Part shown: piece by piece, positions 42,713 to 51,433 of the stretch
How positions within the stretch are numbered: the stretch's first letter is position 1
How the letters are laid out: each line of letters starts with the position of its first letter
Origin: Rubeoparvulum massiliense
GTDB lineage: Bacteria; Bacillota; Bacilli; Rubeoparvulales; Rubeoparvulaceae
Direction of reading: 5' to 3'
Length of the DNA: 64,000 nucleotides
Assembly: GCF_001049895.1 (NCBI RefSeq)
Contig: NZ_CVPE01000005.1
Coordinates: forward strand, 186,001 to 250,000
Notes under the pieces: generated by a model
What the model saw: only the letters and a program-made list of their open reading frames with translations
Told to the model about the DNA's origin: nothing
The model's database searches: none
Program-made: the position numbers and the translations under genes

Positions 42713-44329
42713 CTAGCGACCAACAATCCCCATTCCATTGATCACCTTATCTAGCATTTCATCAAGAGCCGTCATATTCCGTGCTGCTGCATTATAGGCC
42801 TGCTGATATTTAATCAGATCGGCCATCTCATCATCAAGGGAGACGCCTGAAACGGACTGACGACTATTATCAACATCTTTCGTAATCTGCTGCATATTCT
42901 CTTGCAAACGTTGTGACTCTTGCGATTGAATTCCGAGTTCACCGATCACATTGGCGTAAAACTGATCCATCGTTCCGCTATCGGTAAAGCCATCGGTAAT
43001 CTTTTTAAACTTTAAACCAGAGATGGCCTTGGCATTTTGTCCATCGCCTACATAGGAGATGCTGGTCCCATCATCCTTCTTCACTACAGATTGAGCAGCA
43101 GCGATTAAGTCACCAGAGTCCATAATCAAGGGATTGACCATCAAATTGCTAGCATCCTGTGGATCAGGGATATCGGCAGGATTCAATGTGCCATTGCGTA
43201 AATTCTCCTCGGTTAAAAGGTTCTTATTCGCTTCATACCAACTCTTATCAATGAAAAAGGGCAATTGCATCAAGGTTGGTGGATTACCTGGATTCGGATC
43301 CCCTGCATCCACCTTCTTCTGATATTCTACCTGTGCCTCAATATCCTTCATGTTCATTCCCGAACGATGAAGATCATTCACTTCCTTAGTAAGCACCTGG
43401 GCTAGCATATCCAAGTTTTTGATGAAATCAGGGAGAATACCAGTCAGCTCTCCGTTTGGACCAGGTAAGCCGCGACCTTCCATGGCTCCTTGAATAAAAC
43501 CTGTCTTCATCTCTAAGCGACTTCCGTCTGCTAGTACCTGATACATTCCTGTACTAGGGTCTACCTCAGCGCTGATCTCAACACGTTCACGCTCATTCAA
43601 GATCTCTACATCATTGCAGGAAATCTTAATCATACCATGACTTGCAGGCTCTACCTTAATCGGGATTAAGCTTGAAAGTTTATCAAGGATTAAATCACGG
43701 CGGTCATTCAAGTCCGCTGTTTCATAACCATGAGGCTGGATCCGTCCGATCTGATCGTTTAACTCCTGTAATTGCCGAAGATAGGAGTTCACTTCACCAG
43801 CCTTCACACGAATCACATCATCCATGTTTTGCTGATATTGAAGAAGTGAACGCTTCATATGCTGGAAGGTCTCAACCAATGCAGTCCCTCGTTGTTTTAA
43901 GACCTCACGATTGGAGGCGCTATCAGGTTCTGCCTCAAGATCCTTCCAGGCTGCCCAATAATTATCCATCACATGGGCGAGGGCATCATCAGTAGGCTCA
44001 TTCATCACCACTTCAATCTTGTTGAGGACATCCACCTGGGCATCCCAATATCCTAGATATGCAGACTCATTCCTAAACTGATGATCGAGGAATTCCTCAC
44101 GAATCCGATCGATTTTTGATGCAATGACCCCTGTTCCCATCTGTCCTGCCATCCGAGGATTGGTGAAGGCGGGCATGGGAATTGGATAAGTTGTCTCTAG
44201 ATACACTCTTTGCCTGCTATAACCATCTGTGTTTGCGTTACCAATATTATGTCCTACCGTATTAATTGCTGCTTGTTGTGCAGCCAAGGCACGTCTGGCA
44301 ATCTCAATCCCGCTAAAAGTAGAACGCAT
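42713..44329 (-). CDS. flgK: Hook-associated protein FlgK (HAP1)
   Basis: FlgK is the first junction protein on the hook. 538 residues: MRSTFSGIEIARRALAAQQA, NTVGHNIGNANTDGYSRQRV (rod/hook/FlgK motif), long middle domain, and C-terminal VSLDDEMADLIKYQQAYNAA, LDEMLDKVINGMGIVGR. ATG 44329 is chosen over an upstream in-frame start because GGAG lies nine bases before it and MRSTFSG is the family start. Confidence 0.96.
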   Translation of the reverse strand: MRSTFSGIEIARRALAAQQAAINTVGHNIGNANTDGYSRQRVYLETTYPIPMPAFTNPRMAGQMGTGVIASKIDRIREEFLDHQFRNESAYLGYWDAQVDVLNKIEVVMNEPTDDALAHVMDNYWAAWKDLEAEPDSASNREVLKQRGTALVETFQHMKRSLLQYQQNMDDVIRVKAGEVNSYLRQLQELNDQIGRIQPHGYETADLNDRRDLILDKLSSLIPIKVEPASHGMIKISCNDVEILNERERVEISAEVDPSTGMYQVLADGSRLEMKTGFIQGAMEGRGLPGPNGELTGILPDFIKNLDMLAQVLTKEVNDLHRSGMNMKDIEAQVEYQKKVDAGDPNPGNPPTLMQLPFFIDKSWYEANKNLLTEENLRNGTLNPADIPDPQDASNLMVNPLIMDSGDLIAAAQSVVKKDDGTSISYVGDGQNAKAISGLKFKKITDGFTDSGTMDQFYANVIGELGIQSQESQRLQENMQQITKDVDNSRQSVSGVSLDDEMADLIKYQQAYNAAARNMTALDEMLDKVINGMGIVGR

Positions 44330-44417
44330 TATGCAACTCTCCTTCATTAGTGCGTTCATCACGCACAATCATTCCTATTTAGTGATTCATCCAATGAAAA
44401 GGGTCATCCTCGCAAAA

Positions 44418-44891
44418 TTATGCTTTCGAATCAAAAAGATGGCGTTTTCCACCTACAGATTGGGGACCATAAAAGAGATCCTCCTCTGGTGCAGCAGTTA
44501 CTTCTGTGATGGTTTTTTCGAGGTAGTGAAGTGATTCCTCTATTAAGTCCTGATTCTGTTCGTTTAATTGGCGAAGCTGTTCAATCGATTGGACCAGCTG
44601 ATGTTGCTGCTCAAGGAGACGGTTATGCCAAACTGGATCTGGGCAAGTGCTAAGCACCTCATGTAAAGTGGTCGCTGTAGTCGTTCCCATGATGCGCTGC
44701 CGTACCTCTTCAAGCTGGTTCAGCATCTGCATGAGTCCTTTCTCTTCTTGTATGAGCTTCGCTAGGGATTCCATCTGATTATTAATGATCGACTTCCGTT
44801 TGGTAAAGGCCAATTGGTAAAGCTGCTCATAGCCCTGAAGCTGCTCTGCTAGATTCTGAGAGAGCAATGAGTAGAACGTCTCATTCTCCAT
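44418..44891 (-). CDS. flgN: FlgN family export chaperone
   Basis: FlgN escorts FlgK and FlgL to the export apparatus. 157 residues, almost entirely helical/coiled coil with high Gln/Glu/Leu (LAEQLQGYEQLYQLAFTKRK, LIQEEKGLMQMLNQLEEV). The C-terminal tail contains YGPQSVGGKRHLFDSKA. Sits between flgM and flgK, as yvyG/flgN does in Bacillus; starts within a base of the flgM stop. Confidence 0.88.
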   Translation of the reverse strand: MENETFYSLLSQNLAEQLQGYEQLYQLAFTKRKSIINNQMESLAKLIQEEKGLMQMLNQLEEVRQRIMGTTTATTLHEVLSTCPDPVWHNRLLEQQHQLVQSIEQLRQLNEQNQDLIEESLHYLEKTITEVTAAPEEDLFYGPQSVGGKRHLFDSKA

Positions 44892-45167
44892 CTAGTTCCG
44901 CTCCTTTATAAGAAATTGCATCCGTTTGGCCAATTCCTCTGTAGAGATGTGATAGGTGCCTGCATCCACACGCTCTTGAATGCTTTGAAGCTTCTCAGCA
45001 CGTTCCGCATCCCATTTACTCTCTTCCATTTGTGAAGCGAGTAATTGCTTTGCTTCGTTAGAAATTTGTAGCTGATCATGTCTGTTCGCAGCCACAGTCC
45101 GCTTGCCCGAATTTCCTTCAGACAACTTATGATAGGGATTCACTCCATATACTCCCTGGATCTTCAT
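44892..45167 (-). CDS. flgM: Anti-sigma-D factor FlgM
   Basis: FlgM holds sigma-D inactive until the hook is complete. 91 residues: MKIQGVYGVNPYHKLSEGN, then the C-terminal helix region DQLQISNEAKQLLASQMEES, AEKLQSIQERVDAGTYHIST, ELAKRMQFLIKER. ATG 45167 is used because GAGGTG is six bases upstream. First gene of the flgM-flgN-flgK-flgL-DUF6470-fliW-csrA operon. Confidence 0.92.
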   Translation of the reverse strand: MKIQGVYGVNPYHKLSEGNSGKRTVAANRHDQLQISNEAKQLLASQMEESKWDAERAEKLQSIQERVDAGTYHISTEELAKRMQFLIKERN

Positions 45168-45240
45168 CTCGTTCACCTCGTTTCGCTGATTCTCTCTTCG
45201 GCCCCTTCACCATACCATCACAGTAAAGATATGAAAAAAA

Positions 45241-45268
45241 CCGACCTACTCTATTATGTAGTATCGGC
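45241..45268 (-). terminator. Terminator after the YvyF-like gene
   Basis: Minus strand: GCCGATACTAC and GTAGGTCGG form a stem with a small internal loop, followed at once by T7. It separates the YvyF-like gene from flgM, implying a separate promoter for flgM. Confidence 0.7.
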
Positions 45269-45300
45269 TTCTTGCTAATAAATATTTAGATCTTGGTAGC

Positions 45301-45744
45301 TTAATCATCATCTCGATGGATACGTGAGCGTAATTCATAATACCCACCAAAATCCTTCGCCTGATCCTGATCTGCCTGATCCTCCCGTAAACGCTTCTGC
45401 AGCTCTTCATGAAGGGTTAATTCTTTTTTCATTTTTCCGGCACAAGCTTCGCATAGATGCCCAGATTGAATCATCGTACCACATGATTCACAAGCATAAC
45501 CCAAATTGGGGGTGCGATTGGTAGAAAGACGTCCTTCCCGAATAAACTCCGTAATCTGGGCGATGCTCACTTCTGTAGCTTCGCTAAGCTCATTGATCGT
45601 ACATCCTCTGTTTTGAGGATTGCGTAAATACTTAGAGCATCGATCATACTCATCTTCTACGATCCGCTTACAACGGGGACAGATATCCACAGTTACTTTT
45701 GCAAAAACAACACCACAGCGGCGACAATTCGCTAACTCTGCCAT
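45301..45744 (-). CDS. YvyF/TIGR03826-type flagellar cluster protein
   Basis: A 147-residue protein with two zinc-ribbon-like CxxC pairs at the N terminus (CRRCGVVFAKVTVDICPRC) and again in the middle (YACESCGTMIQSGHLCEACA), separated by a winged-helix-like section (CTINELSEATEVSIAQITEF). The family lies at the head of the flgM cluster in Bacillales (yvyF). Probably nucleic-acid or protein binding; function unknown. The comF genes that precede yvyF in B. subtilis are replaced here by the phenylacetate region. Confidence 0.9.
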   Translation of the reverse strand: MAELANCRRCGVVFAKVTVDICPRCKRIVEDEYDRCSKYLRNPQNRGCTINELSEATEVSIAQITEFIREGRLSTNRTPNLGYACESCGTMIQSGHLCEACAGKMKKELTLHEELQKRLREDQADQDQAKDFGGYYELRSRIHRDDD

Positions 45745-45840
45745 CTTTCCTCCCCCCTCCAGTTCTTTATAACTAGTTTTATTCTACTATAATAGGAAGA
45801 TGGATGCTAGCTAGTTTAGAGGAAGGTATGAAAATTAGTA

Positions 45841-46944
45841 TTATTTTACCAACTCCCATTGTGGTCGACGTTGCTCCAAGTAGAAGCTATTTCGAACCTG
45901 CCGCTGGTAAAGCCGCTCTTCACAGAACTGATCTGCTGCTTTCATTGTGGAAATACCCTGTGCTTCTGCTTGCTGGTAGATGGAAACCAATGTCTCATAG
46001 ATCGCTTTGGTCTTCCGGAGAACTCGCTCATGATTATGCCCATACAGCTCGTCTGCCACTTGGATTAAGCCTCCGCTATTAGCAATATAGTCTGGAGCAT
46101 AGAGGATTCCCCGCTCATGAAGACGCACACCATCCTCTGAGGTTGCCAGCTGATTATTGGCGGAGCCTACCACCGCCTTCACCTTTAGCTGCTCCACACT
46201 TGTATGATTGATTACAGCACCGATGGCACAAGGGACGAAAAGATCCGCATCCACACCATAGATCTCCGCACCACTCACTGCCTTCACCTCACCTGCATAG
46301 GCTGTAGCCAGCTGCAAGAAGGCATCCACTCTCCCTTGATCAACATCGGTGACCCAGAGATTAGCACCTGCCGCCAAGAGATGCTCTCCTACCTTCCAAC
46401 CTACCTTACCCAAACCTTGAAGTGCAAAATGTTTCCCTTTCAATACTTCTGTTCCCCAAAGAAAATAGGAGGTAGCCTGAATGGCATAGAGGATTCCCTG
46501 CGCAGTTGGAATCGAAGAATCTCCACTACCTCCATAAGCTTCAGGTAAGCCCACAATATAGGAAGTCTCCTTCGCAGCATGGATAAAATCCTCCGGCATG
46601 GTACCCATATCCGTTCCTGTATAGAAACGTCCGCCTAAAGAGGCCACCATCTGCCCAAAAGCACGAAAGCGTTCAGCGGTCCGTTCTGTCCTAGGATCTC
46701 CGATGATCACGGCCTTTCCACCACCAAAATCCACATCGGCTGCTGCACATTTATAGGTCATCCCTTTTGCAAGCCGTAAAGCATCCTCAAGGGCTGCCTC
46801 CTCGCTTTCGTAGGGTTGCATACGACATCCACCCAGTGCAGGCCCCAAGGTTGTATTGTGAATGGCTATAATTGCACGCAAGCCACTGCGTGGTTCATGA
46901 CAGAAGAGCACCTGCTCATGCTCAGAGATTTTTTGGAAAATCAT
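45841..46944 (-). CDS. Phenylalanine dehydrogenase-like Glu/Leu/Phe/Val dehydrogenase
   Basis: NAD-dependent oxidative deaminase, 367 residues. Motifs: [40 protein letters not shown] (substrate and catalytic Lys), [25 protein letters not shown]-like [15 protein letters not shown], and [20 protein letters not shown] for [16 protein letters not shown] and [10 protein letters not shown] resemble phenylalanine dehydrogenase (Thermoactinomyces type) more than leucine dehydrogenase (usually GGTRMW, GGGKT). Converting Phe to phenylpyruvate fits the neighbouring phenylacetate genes. Leucine/valine activity is the alternative. Confidence 0.85.
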   Translation of the reverse strand: MIFQKISEHEQVLFCHEPRSGLRAIIAIHNTTLGPALGGCRMQPYESEEAALEDALRLAKGMTYKCAAADVDFGGGKAVIIGDPRTERTAERFRAFGQMVASLGGRFYTGTDMGTMPEDFIHAAKETSYIVGLPEAYGGSGDSSIPTAQGILYAIQATSYFLWGTEVLKGKHFALQGLGKVGWKVGEHLLAAGANLWVTDVDQGRVDAFLQLATAYAGEVKAVSGAEIYGVDADLFVPCAIGAVINHTSVEQLKVKAVVGSANNQLATSEDGVRLHERGILYAPDYIANSGGLIQVADELYGHNHERVLRKTKAIYETLVSIYQQAEAQGISTMKAADQFCEERLYQRQVRNSFYLEQRRPQWELVK

Positions 46945-46948
46945 CCTC

Positions 46949-47407
46949 TCACTCCTTCTCCATCGCTCTTAAGCGTTCTTCAATGAACGCCTTCGCTACT
47001 ACCATCTGTACAACCTCGCCCTCACCAAGAAGACGTTCGCCTGCCCATACCTTCACCTGGCAATCCACCTGAGTTCGCAGTGAGGCGCGCTGTGTAGTTC
47101 GCTGTGACCGGATTCCATGTGCTTCACGCTCTTCCTGTTTCACTCCTTGAAGGGTGGCCACCGCTCGAAAGGAGGTTCCGATGGGAGCAGGGGCGATGTG
47201 TTGTACGGAGACTGCTCGCCCCATCCCCTCCTCCCAATCTTCAAGATAGGGTAGGATGATCTGTCGGGCTCCCCATTCCATGTAATACACCATCATCGCT
47301 GTGGAGAGGACTGGATGAATCACCTGCCCAGCAAACTGTGCCACCATCTCCTCCGTCACAACACCTTCAACTGTAGCCACCATCCCAGGCTCCATGCCTG
47401 CTTTCAT
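46949..47407 (-). CDS. Hot-dog thioesterase, FlK (fluoroacetyl-CoA thioesterase) type
   Basis: A 152-residue hot-dog-fold protein: [40 protein letters not shown] (Ser/Thr and Glu of the FlK active site) and [20 protein letters not shown] (His). It should hydrolyse a small acyl- or aryl-CoA. In a phenylacetate cluster it may rescue CoA from dead-end phenylacetyl-CoA derivatives, as PaaI/PaaY do elsewhere; that is inference. Start ATG 47407 with GGGAGGG upstream. Four bases from the dehydrogenase gene. Confidence 0.82.
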   Translation of the reverse strand: MKAGMEPGMVATVEGVVTEEMVAQFAGQVIHPVLSTAMMVYYMEWGARQIILPYLEDWEEGMGRAVSVQHIAPAPIGTSFRAVATLQGVKQEEREAHGIRSQRTTQRASLRTQVDCQVKVWAGERLLGEGEVVQMVVAKAFIEERLRAMEKE

Positions 47408-47522
47408 TCCATCCCTCCCATGGATTAGCCTCAAACTCCCGATCAGCAATCCTCTTCTTGATGATTTATCCTCTTCCCGATCATCTATCCCCTTCTCGAT
47501 GATCTATCTCCATCTCGATGAT

Positions 47523-48326
47523 TTATTCTTTTGAAGATAGCACCATCCGATCATTCTCCCATTGCTTACCACGTAATTGCCGAAATTCCTCCATCAATCG
47601 TTCAATGGTAAGGGCTTGCTTCTCCTCACCCTCTGCTTGGAACACAATCTCACCTTGATCCATCATAATCAGCCGATTCCCCACTTGAATGGCCTGCTGC
47701 ATATTATGGGTGATCATTAGCGTTGTTAGGTGATGGTTCTGAACCAATTGTTCCGTTAATTGAATGACATGATGAGCCCGCGCTGGGTCCAACGCAGCCG
47801 TATGCTCATCTAATAACAAAAGCTGCGGCTTGGTAAAGGTAGCCATGAGGAGAGAAAGTGCCTGTCGTTCACCACCAGATAAAACACCCACCTTCGTGGT
47901 CATCCGATCCTCCAAGCCTAAATGGAGCCCTGACAATTCTTTACGAAACTGAGCTTGCCGAGTCTTGGTTACTCCTTTACCCAAGCCTCGCTTCTCTGCA
48001 CGAGTCCAAGCCAGCACAAGATTCTCCTCAATGGTCATGCGGGGTGCTGTTCCTGCCATCGGGTCCTGAAATACCCGACCGATCAACTTACTCCGTTCAT
48101 ATTCAGGCCAACGTGTTACATCCTTCCCAGCAAGGACAACTGATCCTTGATCGGGCTGTAACACCCCGGCAATCACGTTTAACAAGGTTGATTTTCCTGC
48201 ACCATTGCTACCGATCACGGTGACAAAGTCTCCCGGCTGCAGCTCAAGCTTGATACCACGAAGGGCAATTCTCTCCTCTGCGGTCCCAGGAAAAAATGTT
48301 TTAGAAATTTGCTTTAACTGGAGCAT
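47523..48326 (-). CDS. ABC transporter ATP-binding protein (TrpZ-like)
   Basis: A 267-residue ATPase: Walker A VTVIGSNGAGKSTLLNVIAG, Q-loop GRVFQDPMAGT, signature VGVLSGGERQALSLLMATF, Walker B LLLDEHTAALDP, switch His LMITHNMQQAIQV. It overlaps the permease gene by 26 bases; ATG 48326 has GGGGGA just upstream. With the next two genes it forms a complete importer of the family that includes the TrpXYZ aromatic amino acid transporters. Confidence 0.9.
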   Translation of the reverse strand: MLQLKQISKTFFPGTAEERIALRGIKLELQPGDFVTVIGSNGAGKSTLLNVIAGVLQPDQGSVVLAGKDVTRWPEYERSKLIGRVFQDPMAGTAPRMTIEENLVLAWTRAEKRGLGKGVTKTRQAQFRKELSGLHLGLEDRMTTKVGVLSGGERQALSLLMATFTKPQLLLLDEHTAALDPARAHHVIQLTEQLVQNHHLTTLMITHNMQQAIQVGNRLIMMDQGEIVFQAEGEEKQALTIERLMEEFRQLRGKQWENDRMVLSSKE

Positions 48327-49209
48327 CTTTCTCCCCCTTTCGTGAGCGCCATTCCTGCAAATATTTAGGTAGAAGGAGAGCAATAATCACAATGAAAGCA
48401 GTGATCAATTTCATATCCCCGGTTTGGAGGAAGGGAACACGAAGTGCCAGAGCGTAGATCATCCGATAGATGATGGCACCACCTACGACGGCAAGGGTGG
48501 TCCAGATGATACCCTTCGTGCCGAACAAGGCTTCACCGATAATCACAGAGGCTAAACCGATAATGATCATCCCAACGCCCATTTGAATATCTGCAAATTT
48601 CACATATTGTGCATAGAGACCACCTGCGAATGCCACATAGGCATTGGAAATCCCTAAGCCTAGGATCACATAGCGATCCGTGTTAGCAGAAAGCGCACGG
48701 ATCATCCGCTTATTATCGCCGGTGGCACGCAGAGTAAGCCCTACCTCGGTACGTAGGAACCAATCTAATAGTAGCTTCATCGCCATAGCTACCAGTAGCA
48801 TGGGTAGAAGCACTGACCAAAGCTTAGGTAGGATGGATTCCATCCCCGTTAAGAGGGTCTCCTCCTTCAGTAAAGGAAGATTGGACCTACCTCCCATCAA
48901 GCGTAGATTGATAGAGTAGAGGGAGATCATCATCAAAATCCCAGAGAGAAGGGGATTGATATGCCCTTTCGTATGCAGAAGTCCTGTACAGACACCTGCC
49001 ACAAAGCCAGCCAATAGCGCTGCTAGCGATGCAATAAGCGGCGAAACACCCTGTATAATTAGCATGGCAGCCGTTGCTGCACCTGTTACAAAGCTACCAT
49101 CCACCGTAAGATCTGGAAAATCTAGAATACGAAAGGAAAGATAGACGCCAAGTGCCATGATTGCAAAGATAAAGCCCGATTCCCATGCTCCGAGTAATGC
49201 TGCGGACAT
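48301..49209 (-). CDS. ABC transporter permease (TrpY-like, branched-chain type)
   Basis: A 302-residue membrane protein with about eight to nine helices: GVYLSFRILDFPDLTVDGSF, FVAGVCTGLLHTKGHINPLL, LLDWFLRTEVGLTLRATGDN, VILGLGISNAYVAFAGGLYA, GLASVIIGEALFGTKGIIWT. These match the LivH-like permease of ABC systems with a PF04392-type binding protein. Works with the genes on either side. Confidence 0.9.
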   Translation of the reverse strand: MSAALLGAWESGFIFAIMALGVYLSFRILDFPDLTVDGSFVTGAATAAMLIIQGVSPLIASLAALLAGFVAGVCTGLLHTKGHINPLLSGILMMISLYSINLRLMGGRSNLPLLKEETLLTGMESILPKLWSVLLPMLLVAMAMKLLLDWFLRTEVGLTLRATGDNKRMIRALSANTDRYVILGLGISNAYVAFAGGLYAQYVKFADIQMGVGMIIIGLASVIIGEALFGTKGIIWTTLAVVGGAIIYRMIYALALRVPFLQTGDMKLITAFIVIIALLLPKYLQEWRSRKGEKDAPVKANF

Positions 49210-49250
49210 CTGTCCACCCCTTTCCTTTCATGAATTTACTAATCTATTCT

Positions 49251-50294
49251 CTATTCGTAATACTCAGCAATTTGCTCCCATTCCCCTTGCAATTCAACGC
49301 CCATTGCTTCAGCGGCACCCTTATTGATCAATAATTTTAAATTTTGTGGATATTTTGCAGGCAATTGCTCAGGAGTTTTCTCACCCTTAAGTATTTGTAC
49401 AGCCATCTCCCCAGCTTCGTACCCAATATCATAGTACTCAAAGCCATAGGCTGCGAAACCACCCCGCTTGACTGAATCCAACTCGCCCACAAAGAGGGGA
49501 ATTTTATTATCCTGTGCTACTGAAATCACAGATTCTAAGGCGCTTACCACTGTATTATCCGTAATAATATAGAAGAAGTCCACGCGACCTACCAGTGATT
49601 CTGCTGCCTGCTTCACTTCTGCAGATGTAGATACCGTTGCATCCACGATGGTGAGATCTGTACCTTGTAAAGCATTCCTTGCCATCTCTACTTGGGCAAC
49701 AGAATTCTGTTCCCCAGCATTGAAAATCATCCCGACACGCGTACCAGGGAAATACTGATCCATGAACTTAATTGTATTGGGAATAGCATCTGGGTGATTA
49801 TCTGTGGTCCCAGTAATGTTCGGACCTGGTTGATCCATGGCCGTAATCAATTGAGCGCCGATGGGATCCGTAACAGAGGTGAAGATAATCGGAATCTCCT
49901 CTGTCACACTTAACGCAGCCATGGCATTGGGTGTAGCATTGGCAAAGATCAAGTCCACCTTATCTCCCACCAACTTTTGCGCGATGGGTCCTGTATTGTT
50001 CATATCATTCTGAGCATTATGCACCTCATAGCGAAGATTCTTCCCTTCCTCAAATCCAGCATCCTTGAGTGCCTGGCGAAATCCACGTTGCGCTTCATCC
50101 AATGAGGGATGCTCCACAAACTGACTAATACCAACCACAACCTCCTTGCCATCACCAGTTCCTGTACTACTAGACTGCTTCGAATCATTAGAACTGCATC
50201 CTGCCAATAAAGCCAAGGATAGTGCGAAGGCACCCATCGCCTTTACCCATTTTGAATGTCTAAGCCGATTCACTTTCTTCCTTCCTTCATGCAT
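49251..50294 (-). CDS. ABC transporter substrate-binding lipoprotein (TrpX-like)
   Basis: A 347-residue lipoprotein with lipobox LALLAGC (Cys about 33) and the ABC_sub_bind fold: VVVGISQFVEHPSLDEAQRG, LIFANATPNAMAALSVTEEI, IIFTSVTDPIGAQLITAMDQ, FYIITDNTVVSALESVISVA, FVGELDSVKRGGFAAYGFEY. The family binds tryptophan/tyrosine and related ligands; next to phenylalanine dehydrogenase and paa genes I infer an aromatic amino acid or aryl acid. Start is ATG 50294 or GTG 50273. Confidence 0.9.
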   Translation of the reverse strand: MHEGRKKVNRLRHSKWVKAMGAFALSLALLAGCSSNDSKQSSSTGTGDGKEVVVGISQFVEHPSLDEAQRGFRQALKDAGFEEGKNLRYEVHNAQNDMNNTGPIAQKLVGDKVDLIFANATPNAMAALSVTEEIPIIFTSVTDPIGAQLITAMDQPGPNITGTTDNHPDAIPNTIKFMDQYFPGTRVGMIFNAGEQNSVAQVEMARNALQGTDLTIVDATVSTSAEVKQAAESLVGRVDFFYIITDNTVVSALESVISVAQDNKIPLFVGELDSVKRGGFAAYGFEYYDIGYEAGEMAVQILKGEKTPEQLPAKYPQNLKLLINKGAAEAMGVELQGEWEQIAEYYE

Positions 50295-50343
50295 TCACAA
50301 TGAACCTCCTAATTTGCACTTTTTTGATGTAGCGTACTAAATT

Positions 50344-50391
50344 GTTTAAATAATTTGAATTTATTTTAAACGATTCATGGCCATGACGCAA
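50344..50391 (-). promoter_or_regulatory. Candidate sigma-A promoter with inverted repeat before the ABC importer
   Basis: Minus strand TTGCGT (50391-50386), 17-base spacer, TAAAAT (50368-50363). An AT-rich inverted repeat GTTTAAA ... TTTAAAC (50344-50371) overlaps the -10 and likely start point, and could be an operator. This suggests the importer genes can be transcribed independently of the paa operon. Confidence 0.45.
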
Positions 50392-50437
50392 CCCTATTAT
50401 TCACCACTCATACACCACTCACAGCATCATCCTGAGC

Positions 50438-51433
50438 TTATTTCTGAAAAAGGTGAGGAATGACTTGCTGCGCCCCTGCTAGCATATTTCGGAATATCAC
50501 TTGAACCGGTTGAATCTCCTTAATCAAGCCAACACTCGTACCTGCCAAGGTCATTCCTTCTGCCAAATCGCCATGGAGAGCACCGCGCAGATGTTGCTCT
50601 TCCGAAACCCATTCCAACCACTTCTCACGATGAAGCAGTTGCTGTTCTCCTTGCTGTTGTTGCTCGTCTCGCTGTTGTTGTTCTTGCTCTAGCAAGCGCT
50701 GGGCATACACCGTCTTTAATAAACGACGTGGCGACCCCCATTTTATCCCTACGACTAGCGTCTCTTCTGGGTCGCTTGCTTTACAGAGGGCCTCCTTATA
50801 ATTCGAATGTGCCTCCATCTCCTCCGTTGCTACCAAGCGCGTCCCTAGTTGAACACCACTAGCGCCTAAGATCAGTGCTGCTGCTAACCCTCTGCCATCA
50901 CTGATTCCACCTGCCGCGATCACAGGAATGCTTACCTGACTGGTGACAAGAGGAAGTATACTCAGGAGTGGACTAGCTTGTGGTGAAAGCATCCCGGCAG
51001 CCTCAATGCCACTAACGATCAGTCCATTCGCGCCTGCAGCTTCTGCCTTTTGCGCTTGTGCAAGTGTGGAGACCATGACCAACGCCTTTATTCCCCATGC
51101 CTGCAGCTGTGCAATATAGGGCTGAGGATTCCCCGCAGAGAGAGTGATCGTTTGAATTCCTTCCTGTTGAGCTAGTCGAAGCACTCCTGCAGGATCAGGG
51201 TGAACTTGAATGGGGAGATTCAACCCTAATCGATTACTATGCTTAGTTAAGGCACGAACCTGAGCAATCCTACGACGGATTTCCTCCAAAGGCATGGTGC
51301 CTACCCCGATCACCCCTAGTCCACCCGCTTCACACACAGCTGCTGCTAATCGTGAACTACTCAAATTCCCCATGGCACCCTGTAGAATGGGAAGCTCAAT
51401 TCCTAATAAGCTTTGTAGATTATCCATCCCCAT
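50438..51433 (-). CDS. FMN-dependent NAD(P)H oxidoreductase (nitronate monooxygenase/FabK-like)
   Basis: A 331-residue TIM-barrel flavoprotein: GIELPILQGAMGNLSSSRLA, GGLGVIGVGTMPLEEIRRRI, ALVMVSTLAQAQKAEAAGAN, GLIVSGIEAAG, PVIAAGGISDGRGLAAALIL and GASGVQLGTRLVATEE (phosphate-binding). Members oxidise nitronates or reduce enoyl groups. Its first codons overlap the thiolase stop by 14 bases, so it belongs to the paa operon; its role there is unknown. A Gln-rich insert (LEQEQQQRDEQQQQGEQQ) near residue 250 is unusual. Confidence 0.82.
   Translation of the reverse strand: MGMDNLQSLLGIELPILQGAMGNLSSSRLAAAVCEAGGLGVIGVGTMPLEEIRRRIAQVRALTKHSNRLGLNLPIQVHPDPAGVLRLAQQEGIQTITLSAGNPQPYIAQLQAWGIKALVMVSTLAQAQKAEAAGANGLIVSGIEAAGMLSPQASPLLSILPLVTSQVSIPVIAAGGISDGRGLAAALILGASGVQLGTRLVATEEMEAHSNYKEALCKASDPEETLVVGIKWGSPRRLLKTVYAQRLLEQEQQQRDEQQQQGEQQLLHREKWLEWVSEEQHLRGALHGDLAEGMTLAGTSVGLIKEIQPVQVIFRNMLAGAQQVIPHLFQK

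Noticed and set aside
45190-45235. Sigma-D promoter before flgM
   Set aside because: A GCCGAAGA on the minus strand resembles a -10, but no TAAA-like -35 stands at the right distance.
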